64,000 bases of DNA, taken from assembly GCF_963676685.1 (NCBI RefSeq), contig NC_092356.1, positions 44,913,601-44,977,600 of the forward strand, read 5' to 3'. The DNA is from Mytilus edulis (lineage: Eukaryota; Mollusca; Bivalvia; Mytilida; Mytilidae). A model generated the notes under the pieces. That model was not told the origin of the DNA. It searched no databases and saw only the letters and a program-made list of their open reading frames with translations. Of the stretch, positions 1-12,591 are shown in pieces. The position numbers were made by a program, and so were the translations under genes. Every line of letters starts with the position of its first letter. Position 1 is the stretch's first letter.

Positions 1-3000
1 GGTATGACTATACAGGTCTTTTAGATGAGAAACAGGCGCTTCTTTTGCACTAGGTATCGAAGGGCGCTATGTTCAAAAATCTGAAACTAGAGCTCAAAAA
101 TCGAAAAAAATGTCCAAAAAATGGGGGTCGGGTCGACCTATCCAGGAGTTCTAGAGAAAAATAATGAGGGGTGTCACGGGGTATGACTATATAGGTCTTG
201 TAGAAGAGAAACAGGCGCTTCTTTTGCGCTAGGTATCGAAGGGCGCTATGTTCAAAAATCTGAAACTAGAGCTCAAATCGAAAAAAATGTCCAAAAAATG
301 GGGGTAGGGTCGGCCTATTCTAGAAGTTCTAGAGAAAAATAATGAGGGGTGTCACGGGGTATGACTATATAGGTCTTGTAGAAGAGAAACAGGCGCTTCT
401 TTTGCGCTAGGTATCGAAGGGCGCTATGTTCAAAAATCTGAAACTAGAGCTCAAAATTTGAAAAATATGTCAAAAAATTAGGGGGGTCGGCTTATTCCAG
501 GGCTTCTAGAGAAAAATAATGAGGGGTGTCACGGGGAATGACTATATAGGTCTTGTAGAGGAGAAACAGGCGCTTCTTTTGCGCTAGGTATCGAAGGGCG
601 CTATGTTCAAAAATCTGAAACTAGAGCTCAAAATTTGAAAAAAATGTCAAAAAATTAGGGGGGTCGGCCTATTCTAGGACTTCTAGAGAAAAATAATGAG
701 GGGTGTCACGGGGTATGACTATACAGGTCTTGTAGATGAGAAACAGGCGCTTCTTTTGCACTAGGTATCGAAGGGCGCTATGTTCAAAAATCTGAAACTA
801 GAGCTCAAAAATCGAAAAAAATGTCCAAAAAATGGGGGTCGGGTCGACCTATTCCAGGAGTTCTAGAGAAAAATAATGAGGGGTGTCACGGGGTATGACT
901 ATACAGGTCTTGTAGATGAGAAACAGGCGCTTCTTTTGCACTAGGTATCGAAGGGCGCTATGTTCAAAAATCTGAAACTAGAGCTCAAAAATCGAAAAAA
1001 ATGTCCAAAAAATGGGGGTCGGGTCGACCTATTCCAGGACTTCTAGAGAAAAATAATGAGGGGTGTCACGGGGTATGACTATACAGGTCTTGTAGATGAG
1101 AAACAGGCGCTTCTTTTGCACTAGGTATCGAAGGGCGCTATGTTCAAAAATCTGAAACTAGAGCTCAAAAATCGAAAAAAATGTCCAAAAAATGGGGGTC
1201 GGGTCGACCTATTCCAGGAGTTCTAGAGAAAAATAATGAGGGGTGTCACGGGGTATGACTATATAGGTCTTGTAGAAGAGAAACAGGCGCTTCTTTTGCG
1301 CTAGGTATCGAAGGGCGCTATGTTCAAAAATCTGAAACTAGAGCTCAAAATCGAAAAAAATGTCCAAAAAATGGGGGTAGGGTCGGCCTATTCTAGAAGT
1401 TCTAGAGAAAAATAATGAGGGGTGTCACGGGGTATGACTATATAGGTCTTGTAGAAGAGAAACAGGCGCTTCTTTTGCGCTAGGTATCGAAGGGCGCTAT
1501 GTTCAAAAATCTGAAACTAGAGCTCAAAATTTGAAAAAATGTCAAAAAATTAGGGGGGTCGGCCTATTCTAGGACTTCTAGAGAAAAATAATGAGGGGTG
1601 TCACGGGGAATGACTATATAGGTCTTGTAGAGGAGAAACAGGCGCTATGTTCAAAAATCTGAAACTAGAGCTCAAAATTTGAAAAAAATGTCAAAAAATT
1701 AAGGGGGTCGGCCTATTCCAGGGCTTCTAGAGAGAAATAATGAGGGGTGTCACGGAGAACGACTACATAGGTCTTGTAGAAGAGAAACAGGCGCTATGTT
1801 CAAAAATCTGAAACTAGAGCTCAAAATTTGAAAAAAATGTCAAAAAATTAGGGGGGTCGGCCTATTCCAGGGCTTCTAGAGAGAAATAATGAGGGGTGTC
1901 ACGGAGAACGACTACATAGGTCTTGTAGAAGAGAAACAGGCGCTTTTTTTTGCGCTAGGTATTGAAGGGCGCTATGTTCAAAAATCTGAAACTAGAGCTC
2001 AAAATTTAAAAAAAATGTCAAAAAATTAGGGGGGTCGGCCTATTCTAGGACTTCTAGAGAAAAATACATGAGAGGTGTCCACGAGGTATGACTATATAGG
2101 TCTTGTAGAGGAGAAAACAGGCGCTTCTTTTGCGCAAGGTATTGAAGGGCGCTATGTTCAAAAATCTGAAACTAGAGCTCAAAATTTGAAAAATATGTCA
2201 AAAAATTAGGGGGGTCGGCCTATTCCAGGGCTTCTAGAGAAAAATAATGAGGGGTGTCACGGGAAATGACTATATAGGTCTTGTAGAGGAGAAACAGGCG
2301 CTTCTTTTGTGCTAGGTATCGAAGGGCGCTATGTTCAAAAATCTGAAACTAGAGCTCAAAATTTGAAAAAAATGTCAAAAAATTAGGGGGGGTCGGCCTA
2401 TTCTAGGACTTCTAGAGAAAATAATGAGGGGTGTCACGGGGTATGACTATATAGGTCTTGTAGAGGAGAAACAGGCGCTTCTTTTGCACTAGGTATCAAA
2501 GGGCGCTATGTTCAAAAATCTGAAACTAGAGCTCAAAATCGAAAAAAATGTCCAAAAAATGGGGGTAGGGTCGGCCTATTCCAGAAGTTATAGAGAAAAA
2601 TAATAATGGGTGTCACGGGGTTTGACTATATAGGTCTTGTAGAAGTGAAACAGGCGCTTCTTTTGCGCTAGGTATCGAAGGGCGCTATGTTCAAAAATCT
2701 GAAACTAGAGCTCAAAATTTGAAAAATATGTCAAAAAATTAGGGGGGTCGGCCTATTCCAGGGCTTCTAGAGAGAAATAATGAGGAGTGTCACGGAGAAT
2801 GACTATATAGGTCTTGTAGAAGAGAAACAGGCGCTTCTTTTGCGCTAGTTATCTAAGGGCGCTATGTTCAAAAATCTGAAACTAGAGCTCAAAATTTGAA
2901 AAATATGTCAAAAAATTAGGGGGGGTCGGCCTATTCCAGGGCTTCTAGAGAAAATTAATGAGGGGTGTCACGGGGAATGACTATATAGGTCTTGTAGAGG

Positions 3001-3193
3001 AGAAAGAGGCGCTTCTTTTGCGTTAGGTATCGAAGGGCGCTATGTTCAAAAATCTGAAACTAGAGCTCAAAATATGAAAAAAATGTCAAAAAATTAGGGG
3101 GTCGGCCTATTCTAGGACTTCTAGAGAAAAATAATGAGGGGTATCACGGGGAATGACTATATAGGTCTTGTAGAGGAGAAACAGGCGCTTCTT
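1..3193 (+). repeat. Satellite array, ~178-bp monomer, first orientation
   Basis: About 18 head-to-tail monomers with starts near 1, 180, 359, 536, 712, 892, 1072 and 1252, so the period is 176-180 bp. Each contains TATAGGTCTTGTAGA, GGCGCTTCTTTTGCGCTAGG, GGGCGCTATGTTCAAAAATC and AGAGAAAAATAATGAGGGG. At least three subtypes alternate, distinguished by the block after GAGCTCAAAA: ATCGAAAAAAATGTCC with GGGGGTCGGGTCGACC, TCGAAAAAAATGTCC with GGGGGTAGGGTCGGCC, and TTTGAAAAA(A/T)ATGTC with TTAGGGGGGTCGG. Two monomers near 1640 and 1790 lack the CTTCTTTTGCGCTAGGTATCGAAGGGCG segment. Nothing suggests coding. Confidence 0.97.
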
Positions 3194-3293
3194 NNNNNNN
3201 NNNNNNNNNNNNNNNNNNNNNNNNNNNNNNNNNNNNNNNNNNNNNNNNNNNNNNNNNNNNNNNNNNNNNNNNNNNNNNNNNNNNNNNNNNNNN
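3194..3293. other. Assembly gap (100 N)
   Basis: Exactly 100 Ns, the usual placeholder for a scaffold join of unknown size. The satellite reverses orientation across it, so the order and orientation of the two flanks cannot be taken as proven. Confidence 0.99.
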
Positions 3294-6200
3294 TCCTGGA
3301 ATAGGCCGACCCGACCCCCATTTTTTGGACATTTTTTTCGATTTTTGAGCTCTAGTTTCAGATTTTTGAACATTACGCCCTTCGATACCTAGTGCAAAAG
3401 AAGCGCCTGTTTCTCCTCTACAAGACCTATATAGTCATACCCCGTGACACCCCTCATTATTTTTCTCTAGAAGTCCTAGAATAGGCCGACCCCCTAATTT
3501 TTTGACATTTTTTTCAAATTTTGAGCTCTAGTTTCAGATTTTTGAACAAAGCGCCCTTCGATACCTAGCGCAAAAGAAGAGCCTGTTTCTCTTCTACAAG
3601 ATCTATATAGTCATACCCCGTGACACCCCTCATTATTTTTCTCTACAACTCCTGGAATAGGCCGACCCTACCCCCATTTTTTGGACATTTTTTTTCGAAT
3701 TTTGAGCTCTAGTTTCAGATTTTTGAACATAGCGCCCTTCGATACCTAGTGCAAAAGAAGCGCCTGTTTCTCCTCTACAAGACCTATATAGTCATTCCCC
3801 GTGACACCCTTCATTATTTTTCTCTAGAAGTCCTAGGATAGGCCGACCCCCCTAATTTTTTGACATTTTTTTCAAATTTTGAGCTCTAGTTTCAGATTTT
3901 TGAACATAGCGCCCTTCGATACCTAGCGCAAAAGAAGCGCATGTTTCTCCTCTACAAGACCTAAATAGTCATTCCCCGTGACACCCCTCATTATTTTTCT
4001 CTAGAAGCCCTGGAATAGGCCGACCCACCTAATTTTTTTACATTTTTTCAAATTTTGAGCTCTAGTTTCAGATTTTTTAACATAGCGCCCTTCGAAACCT
4101 AGCGCAAAAGAAGCGCCTGTTTCTCTTCTACAAGACCTATATAGTCATACCCCGTGACACCCCTCATTATTTTTCTCTAGAAGTCCTAGAATAGGCCGAC
4201 CCCCCTAATTTTTTGACATTTTTTTCAAATTTGAGCTCTAGTTTCAGATTTTTGAACATAGCGCCCTTCGATATCTAGCGCAAAAGAAGCGCCTGTTTCT
4301 CTTCTACAAGACCTATATAGTCGTTCTCCGTGACACCCCTCATTGTTTTTCTCTAGAAGCCCTTGAATAGGCCGACCCCCCTAATTTTTTGACATTTTTT
4401 TCAAATTTTGAGCTCTAGTTTCAGATTTTTGAACATAGCGCCCTTCGATACCTAGCGCAAAAGAAGCGCCTGTTTCTCCTCTACAAGACTTATATAGTCA
4501 TTCCCCGTGACACCCCTCATTATTTTTCTCTAGAAGCCCTGGAATAGGCCGACCCCCCTAATTTTTTGATATTTTTTCAAATTTTGAGCTGTAGTTTCAG
4601 ATTTTTGAACATAGCGCCCTTCGATACCTAGCGCAAAAGAAGCGCCTGTTTCTCTTCTACAAGACCTATATAGTCATACTCCGTGACACCCCTCATTATT
4701 TTTCTCTAGAACTCCTGGAATAGGCCGATCCTACCCCCATTTTTTTGACATTTTTTTCAAATTTTGAGCTCTAGTTTCAGATTTTTGAACATAGCGCCCT
4801 TCGATACCTAGCGCAAAAGAAGCGCCTGTTTCTCCTCTACAAGACTTATATAGTCATTCCCCGTGACACCCCTCATTATTTTTCTCTAGAAGCCCTGGAA
4901 TAGGCCGACCCCCCTAATTTTTTGATATTTTTTCAAATTTTGAGCTCTAGTTTCAGATTTTTGAACATAGCGCCCTTCGATACCTAGCGCAAAAGAAGCG
5001 CCTGTTCCTCCTCTACAAGACATATATAGTCATTCTCCGTGACACCCCTCATTATTTTTCTCTAGAAGTCCTAGAATAGGCCGACCCTACCCCCATTTTT
5101 TGGACATTTTTTTCGAATTTTGAGCTCTAGTTTCAGATTTTTGAATATAGCGCCCTTCGATACTTAGCGCAAAAGAAGCGCCTGTTTCTCTTCTACAAGA
5201 CCTATATAGTCATACCCCGTGACACCCCTCATTATTTTTCTCTAGAACTCCTGGAATAGGCCGACCCTACCCCCATTTTTTGGACATTTTTTTCGAATTT
5301 TGAGCTCTAGTTTCAGATTTTGGAACATAGCGCCCTTCGATACTTAGCGCAAAAGAAGCGCCTGTTTCTCTTCTACAAGACCTATATAGTCATACCCCGT
5401 GACACCCCTCATTATTTTTCTCTAGAACTCCTGGAATAGGCCGACCCTACCCCCATTTTTTGGACATTTTTTTTCGAATTTTGAGCTCTAGTTTCAGATT
5501 TTTGAACATAGCGCCCTTCGATAACTAGCGCAAAAGAAGCGCCTGTTTCTCTTCTACAAGACCTATATAGTCATTCTCCGTGACACCCCTCATTATTTCT
5601 CTCTAGAAGCCCTGGAATAGGCCGACCCCCCTAATTTTTTGACATTTTTTTCAAATTTTGAGCTCTAGTTTCAGATTTTTGAACATAGCGCCCTTCGATA
5701 CCTAGCGCAAAAGAAGCGCCTGGAAGCGCCTGTTTGTCTTCTACAAGACCTATATAGTCATATCCCGTGACACCCCGCATTATTTGTCTCTAGAACTCCT
5801 GGAATAGGCCGACCCGACCCCCATTTTTTGGACATTTTTTTCGATTTTTGAGCTCTAGTTTCAGATTTTTGAACATAGCGCCCTTCGATACCTAGCGCAA
5901 AAGAAGCGCCTGTTTCTCTTCTACAAGACCTATATAGTCATATCCCTCGACACCCCGCATTATTTGTCTCTAGAACTCCTGGAATAGGCCGACCCGACCC
6001 CCATTTTTTGGACATTTTTTTCGATTTTTGAGCTCTAGTTTCAGATTTTTGAACATAGCGCCCTTCGATACCTAGTGCAAAAGAAGCGCCTGTTTCTCCT
6101 CTACAAGACCTATATAGTCATACCCCGTGACACCCCTCATTATTTTTCTCTAGAAGTCCTAGAATAGGCCGACCCGCCTAATTTTTTGACATTTTTTCAA

Positions 6201-9200
6201 ATTTTGAGCTCTAGTTTCAGATTTTTGAACATAGCGCCCTTCGATACCTAGCGCAAAAGAAGCGCCTGTTTCTCCTCTACAAGACCTATATAGTAATTCC
6301 CCGTGACACCCCTCATTATTTTTCTCTAGAAGTCCTAGAATAGGCCGACCCTACCCCCATTTTTTGGACATTTTTTTCGAAATTTGAGCTCTAGTTTCAG
6401 ATTTTTGAACATAGCGCCCTTCGATACTTAGCGCAAAAGAAGCGCCTGTTTCTCTTCTACAAGACCTATATAGTCATACCCCGTGACACCCCTCATTATT
6501 TTTCTCTAGAACTCCTGGAATAGGCCGACCCTACCCCCATTTTTTGGACATTTTTTTCGAATTTTGAGCTCTAGTTTCAGATTTTGGAACATAGCGCCCT
6601 TCGATACTTAGCGCAAAAGAAGCGCCTGTTTCTCTTCTACAAGACCTATATAGTCATACCCCGTGACACCCCTCATTATTTTTCTCTAGAACTCCTGGAA
6701 TAGGCCGACCCTACCCCCATTTTTTGGACATTTTTTTTCGAATTTTGAGCTCTAGTTTCAGATTTTTGAACATAGCGCCCTTCGATAACTAGCGCAAAAG
6801 AAGCGCCTTTTTCTCTTCTACAAGACCTATATAGTCATTCTCCGTGACACCCCTCATTATTTCTCTCTAGAATCCCTGGAATAGGCCGACCCCCCTAATT
6901 TTTTGACATTTTTTTCAAATTTTGAGCTCTAGTTTCAGATTTTTGAACATAGCGCCCTTCGATACCTAGCGCAAAAGAAGCGCCTGTTTCACTTCTACAA
7001 GACCTATATAGTCATACCCCGTGACACCCCTTATTATTTTTCTCTATAACTTCTGGAATAGGCCGACCCTACCCCCATTTTTTGGACATTTTTTTCGATT
7101 TTGAGCTCTAGTTTCAGATTTTTGAACATAGCGCCCTTCGATACCTAGTGCAAAAGAAGCGCCTGTTTCTCCTCTACAAGACCTATATAGTCATACCCCG
7201 TGACACCCCTCATTATTTTTCTCTAGAAGTCCTAGAATAGGCCGACCCGCCTAATTTTTTGACATTTTTTTCAAATTTTGAGCTCTAGTTTCAGATTTTT
7301 GAACATAGCGCCCTTCGATACCTAGCGCAAAAGAAGCGCCTGTTTCTCCTCTACAAGACCAATATAGTCATTCCCCGTGACACCCCTCATTATTTTTCTC
7401 TAGAAGTCCTAGAATAGGCCGACCCTACCCCCATTTTTTGGACATTTTTTTCGAATTTTGAGCTCTAGTTTCAGATTTTTGAACATAGCGCCCTTCGATA
7501 CTTAGCGCAAAAGAAGCGCCTGTTTCTCTTCTACAAGACCTATATAGTCATACCCCGTGACACCCCTCATTATTTTTCTCTAGAACTCCTGGAATAGGCC
7601 GACCCTACCCCCATTTTTTGGACATTTTTTTCGAATTTTGAGCTCTAGTTTCAGATTTTTGAACATAGCGCCCTTCGATACTTAGCGCAAAAGAAGCGCC
7701 TGTTTCTCTTCTACAAGACCTATATAGTCATACCCCGTGACACCCCTCATTATTTTTCTCTAGAAGTCCTAGAATAGGCCGACCCGCCTAATTTTTTGAC
7801 ATTTTTTTCAAATTTTGAGCTCTAGTTTCAGATTTTTGAACATAGCGCCCTTCGATACCTAGCGCAAAAGAAGCGCCTGTTTCTCCTCTACAAGACCAAT
7901 ATAGTCATTCCCCGTGACACCCCTCATTATTTTTCTCTAGAAGTCCTAGAATAGGCCGACCCTACCCCCATTTTTTGGACATTTTTTTCGAATTTTGAGC
8001 TCTAGTTTCAGATTTTTGAACATAGCGCCCTTCGATACTTAGCGCAAAAGAAGCGCCTGTTTCTCTTCTACAAGACCTATATAGTCATACCCCGTGACAC
8101 CCCTCATTATTTTTCTCTAGAACTCCTGGAATAGGCCGACCCTACCCCAATTTTTTGGACATTTTTTTCGAATTTTGAGCTCTAGTTTCAGATTTTTGAA
8201 CATAGCGCCCTTCGATACTTAGCGCAAAAGAAGCGCCTGTTTCTCTTCTACAAGACCTATATAGTCATACCCCGTGACACCCCTCATTATTTTTCTCTAG
8301 AACTCCTGGAATAGGCCGACCCTACCCCCATTTTTTGGACATTTTTTTCGAATTTTGAGCTCTAGTTTCAGATTTTTGAACATAGCGCCCTTCGATACCT
8401 AGTGCAAAAGAAGCGCCTGTTTCTCCTCTACAAGACCTATATAGTCATTCCCCGTGACACCCCTCATTATTTTTCTCTAGAAGCCCTGGAATAGGCCGAC
8501 CCCCCTAATTTTTTGATATTTTTTCAAATTTTGAGCTCTAGTTTCAGATTTTTGAACATAACGCCCTTCGATACTTAGCGCAAAAGAAGCGCCTGTTTCT
8601 CCTCTACAAGACCTATATAGTCATACCCCGTGACACCCCTCATTATTTTTCTCTAGAACTCCTGGAATAGGACGACCCTACCCCCATTTTTTGGACATTT
8701 TTTTCGAATTTTGAGCTCTAGTTTCAGATTTTTAACATAGCGCCCTTCGATACCTAGTGCAAAAGAAGCGCCTGTTTCTCCTCTACAAGACCTATATAGT
8801 CATACCCCGTGACACCCCTCATTATGTTTCTCTAGAAGTCCTATAATAGGCCGACCCCCCTAATTTTTTGACATTTTTTTCAAATTTTGAGCTCTAGTTT
8901 CAGATTTTTGAACATAGCGCCCTTCGATACCTAGCGCAAAAGAAGCGCCTGTTTCTCCTCGACAAGACCTTAATAGTCATTCCCCGTGACATCCCTCATT
9001 ATTTTTCTCTAGAAGTCCTAGAATAGGCCGACCCCCCCTAATTTTTTGACATTTTTTTCAAATTTTGAGCTCTAGTTTCAGATTTTTGAACATAGCGCCC
9101 TTCGATACCTAGCGCAAAAGAAGCGCCTATTTCTCCTCTACAAGACCTATATAGTCATTCCCCGTGACACCCCTCATTATTTTTCTCTAGAAGTCCTAGA

Positions 9201-11035
9201 ATAGGCCGACCCCCCTAATTTTTTGACATTTTTTTCAAATTTTGAGCTCTAGTTTCAGATTTTTGAACATAGCGCCCTTCGATACCTAGCGCAAAAGAAG
9301 CGCCTGTTTCACTTCTACAAGACCTATATAGTCATACCCCGTGACACCCCTTATTATTTTTCTCTATAACTTCTGGAATAGGCCGACCCTACCCCCATTT
9401 TTTGGACATTTTTTTTCGATTTTGAGCTCTAGTTTCAGATTTTTGAACATAGTGCCCTTCGATACCTAGTGCAAAAGAAGCGCCTGTCTCTCCTCTACAA
9501 GACCTATATAATCATACCCCGTGACACCCCTCATTATTTTTCTCTAGAAGTCCTAGAATAGGCCGATCCGCCTAATTTTTTGACATTTTTTTCAAATTTT
9601 GAGCTCTAGTTTCAGATTTTTGAACATAGAGCCCTTCGATACCTAGCGCAAAAGAAGCGCCTGTTTCTCCTCTACAAGACCTATATAGTCATTCCCCGTG
9701 ACACCCCTCATTATTTTTCTCTAGAAGTCCTAGAATAGGCCGACCCTACCCCCATTTTTTGGACATTTTTTTCGAATTTTGAGCTCTAGTTTCAGATTTT
9801 TGAACATAGCGCCCTTCGATACTTAGCGCAAAAGAAGCGCCTGTTTCTCTTCTACAAGACCTATATAGTCATACCCCGTGACAACCCTCATTATTTTTCT
9901 CTAGAACTCCTGGAATAGGCCGACCCTACCCCCATTTTTTGGACATTTTTTTCGAATTTTGAGCTCTAGTTTCAGATTTTTGAACATAGCGCCCTTCGAT
10001 ACCTAGTGCAAAAGAAGCGCCTGTTTCTCCTCTACAAGACCTATATAGTCATTCACCGTGACACCCCTCATTATTTTTCTCTAGAAGCCCTGGAATAGGC
10101 CGACCCCCCTAATTTTTTGATATTTTTTCAAATTTTGAGCTCTAGTTTCAGATTTTTGAACATAACGCCCTTCGATACTTAGCGCAAAAGAAGCGCCTGT
10201 TTCTCTTCTACAAGACCTATATAATCATACCCCGTGACACCCCTCATTATTTTTCTCTAGAACTCCTGGAATAGGACGACCCTACCCCCATTTTTTGGAC
10301 ATTTTTTTCGAATTTTGAGCTCTAGTTTCAGATTTTTGAACATAGCGCCCTTCGATACCTAGTGCAAAAGAAGCGCCTGTTTCTCCTCTACAAGACCTAT
10401 ATAGTCATACCCCGTGACACCCCTCATTATGTTTCTCTAGAAGTCCTAGAATAGGCCGACCCCCCTAATTTTTTGACATTTTTTTCAAATTTTGAGCTCT
10501 AGTTTCAGATTTTTGAACATAGCGCCCTTCGATACCTAGCGCAAAAGAAGCGCCTGTTTCTCCTCTACAAGACCTTTATAGTCATTCCCCGTGACATCCC
10601 TCATTATTTTTCTCTAGAAGTCCTAGAATAGGCCGACCCCCCCCTAATTTTTTGACATTTTTTTCAAATTTTGAGCTCTAGTTTCAGATTTTTGAACATA
10701 GCGCCCTTCGATACCTAGCGCAAAAGAAGCGCCTATTTCTCCTCTACAAGACCTATATAGTCATTCCCCGTGACACCCCTCATTATTTTTCTCTAGAAGT
10801 CCTAGAATAGACCGACCCCCCTAATTTTTTGACATTTTTTTCAAATTTTGAGCTCTAGTTTCAGATTTTTGAACATAGCGCCCTTCGATACCTAGCGCAA
10901 AAGAAGCGCCTGTTTCTCCTCTACAAGACCTATATAGTCATTCCCCGTGAAACCCATCATTATTTTTCTCTAGAAGCCCTGGAATAGGCCAACCCTCCTA
11001 ATTTTTTGACATTTTTTTCAAATTTTGAGCTCTAG
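3294..11035 (-). repeat. Satellite array, ~178-bp monomer, inverted orientation
   Basis: About 43 monomers of the same satellite as 1-3193, now reading as its reverse complement (for example TTTGAACATAGCGCCCTTCG and AAAGAAGCGCCTGTTTCTC). The same subtypes recur. Diagnostic variants repeat about 1.6 kb apart: AACATAACGCCC at about 8559 and 10159, GGAATAGGACGACC at about 8663 and 10268, and TTATGTTTCTCTAG at about 8822 and 10427. This shows amplification of blocks of nine monomers. The array ends abruptly inside a monomer, at GAGCTCTAG, and single-copy AT-rich DNA follows. Confidence 0.97.
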
Positions 11036-11415
11036 ATTAAACAATGACATTAAAGGTGCTATATTTTACAGGGTAGGACTACTTTTACATACGTTCTAAA
11101 TTGAAGAGGGTGCATAGGTGGCCCTACACCTACAAATAATCCGTTGATAGATGCATAGTTATTGTGGTACTGAATATTAGCCTAAAAAGTTATGCGACTT
11201 GTTAAATCAATAGATTGGATAAAAACCATTTCAAAATTGAGTTTAAATTGCTATATTTTAACTGATTTTCTGCCTTTTTAAATATTTTTTTATTTAACGG
11301 CCGTTGTTGTCTTATTCTGTTTTTTGGTTTCTCGATATATCGCCTTATTGTTCGCTGGCTTATTGTTCGCTAGCTATTGTTCGCTAGCTTCTGCCTGGTA
11401 ATAACAATAGTTGGA
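11036..11415. other. Satellite-to-GPCR flank
   Basis: AT-rich DNA without a recognisable coding signal. A short imperfect triplet repeat with TTGTTCGCT cores occupies about 11345-11390, just before the GPCR start. The reading frame of the GPCR stays open back to a TTG at 11377. TTCGCTAG just before CTTCTGCC could act as a splice acceptor, so a 5' untranslated exon is possible but unproven. Confidence 0.5.
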
Positions 11416-12591
11416 ATGAACACCACAGCAGAGAAGACACAAGCTGGATTTATAGTCAGAGAAGCAATAACAATATTTGGAATAGATTTAACAACGTCAA
11501 GTAGTGTGATACCAACTGGAGCTTGTCTGAATGAGAACAATACAAAAACTAGGTCACCAAACCTCGATGATTACTCTAACTCTTTACTAGCAATATTAAA
11601 AGACATTGAATTTTACCAGAACGCGTATATAATTCCACCAATTTGTTTAATAGGACTTATGGGAAATATCATTGTAACGTTAGTTTTATTTGATAGATGT
11701 AATACTGGATCTTCATTCGTATACATGTTCTCATTTGTAATGGCTGATATTTTAAGTCTTCTATCAGATATGTTAGTATCATTATCCAATGTACTAGAAC
11801 TATATGTCTCTGGGGCTTGGGAGAGGATACTTATCCAAATGAGACATTGGAATCAAGTGTTTGTAACGTACACGTTTCGGTGTATAGCTATCAATATTTT
11901 ATGTGTACTTTCCGTGGAAAGATTCCTGGCAATTAAATATCCCATTCACCTGAAGTCGTCTCTAACAGCTCGGTTTCCATTCATTTTTATTTCACTCTCA
12001 TTTCTTTTTGGTTGCTCTACTAACATATCAAAAGTCATTAATACTAAGTTTGCAGACATTCTATTAGATGGAACAAACTTAACCGTGTATTCACCTGTAC
12101 GCTCATATTTTTATTTACAGAATATTGCGAGGTCAAACACAGTAATTCTCACATCAAAGATTTTTTCTGGGCCACTTCAAATCCTTATAGTCTGTATAAT
12201 GAATGGGCTTATATTGTATTGTATGTATACAAATAGGAAAACAATGAGAGCATTAAATCTTATTGCTGTTAGTCAACAACGGAAACGAATTCAAATTAAA
12301 TTGTGCAAAATTTTTCTTGTCCTGTGTCTAACAAATATTCTAGCTTTTCTTCCAAATTCACTGACCATTATTATTGGACGTTTATATCCAGAATTAGGAA
12401 TTAATAAAATCACCTCGCACACATCCCGATTTATCAACCAAGCCGGAACAAGTCTCCGTATCATAAATAGTGCCAGCGACTTCTTAGTATTGGTAGCTAT
12501 GTCTTCTGGTATTAAAAATGCATTTAAGAACGAATGTATCTGTCGTGGAACATTTACGCATAATCGTAAAGAATTATCATCTGATATCTAA
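11416..12591 (+). CDS. Rhodopsin-like (class A) G-protein-coupled receptor, intronless
   Basis: The predicted protein has 391 residues from the first in-frame ATG (11416). The frame is open 13 codons further upstream, but without an ATG. Seven hydrophobic segments lie near residues 70-92 (GN at 83-84), 102-125 (AD at 110-111), 144-167, 186-201, 249-271, 296-320 (FLP at 311-313) and 339-364. ERF at 168-170 replaces DRY, and NSASDFLVL replaces the NPxxY region. Possible N-glycosylation sites are N2, N41 and N221, and CIC at 374-376 could be palmitoylated. The receptor should act in the plasma membrane and signal through G proteins. Peptide-type receptors of the FMRFamide-like group, expanded in molluscs, are the nearest resemblance I can offer; the ligand is unknown. 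The usual TM3 and loop-2 cysteines are both absent. A single exon is consistent with origin by retroposition, but I see no poly-A tail or target-site duplication. No neighbouring gene helps define its role. Confidence 0.85.
   Translation: MNTTAEKTQAGFIVREAITIFGIDLTTSSSVIPTGACLNENNTKTRSPNLDDYSNSLLAILKDIEFYQNAYIIPPICLIGLMGNIIVTLVLFDRCNTGSSFVYMFSFVMADILSLLSDMLVSLSNVLELYVSGAWERILIQMRHWNQVFVTYTFRCIAINILCVLSVERFLAIKYPIHLKSSLTARFPFIFISLSFLFGCSTNISKVINTKFADILLDGTNLTVYSPVRSYFYLQNIARSNTVILTSKIFSGPLQILIVCIMNGLILYCMYTNRKTMRALNLIAVSQQRKRIQIKLCKIFLVLCLTNILAFLPNSLTIIIGRLYPELGINKITSHTSRFINQAGTSLRIINSASDFLVLVAMSSGIKNAFKNECICRGTFTHNRKELSSDI

Noticed and set aside
3107..3373. Open frames of 62-88 codons on the minus strand across the N gap
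   Set aside because: They read through unknown bases and satellite sequence; nothing protein-like.
1..11035. CRISPR-like regular repeats
   Set aside because: Repeat and spacer both recur, the period is 178 bp and the host is an animal; this is satellite DNA.
11377..11415. Extra 13 codons at the start of the GPCR frame
   Set aside because: They begin at TTG, with no ATG before 11416; a nuclear animal gene would start at the ATG.
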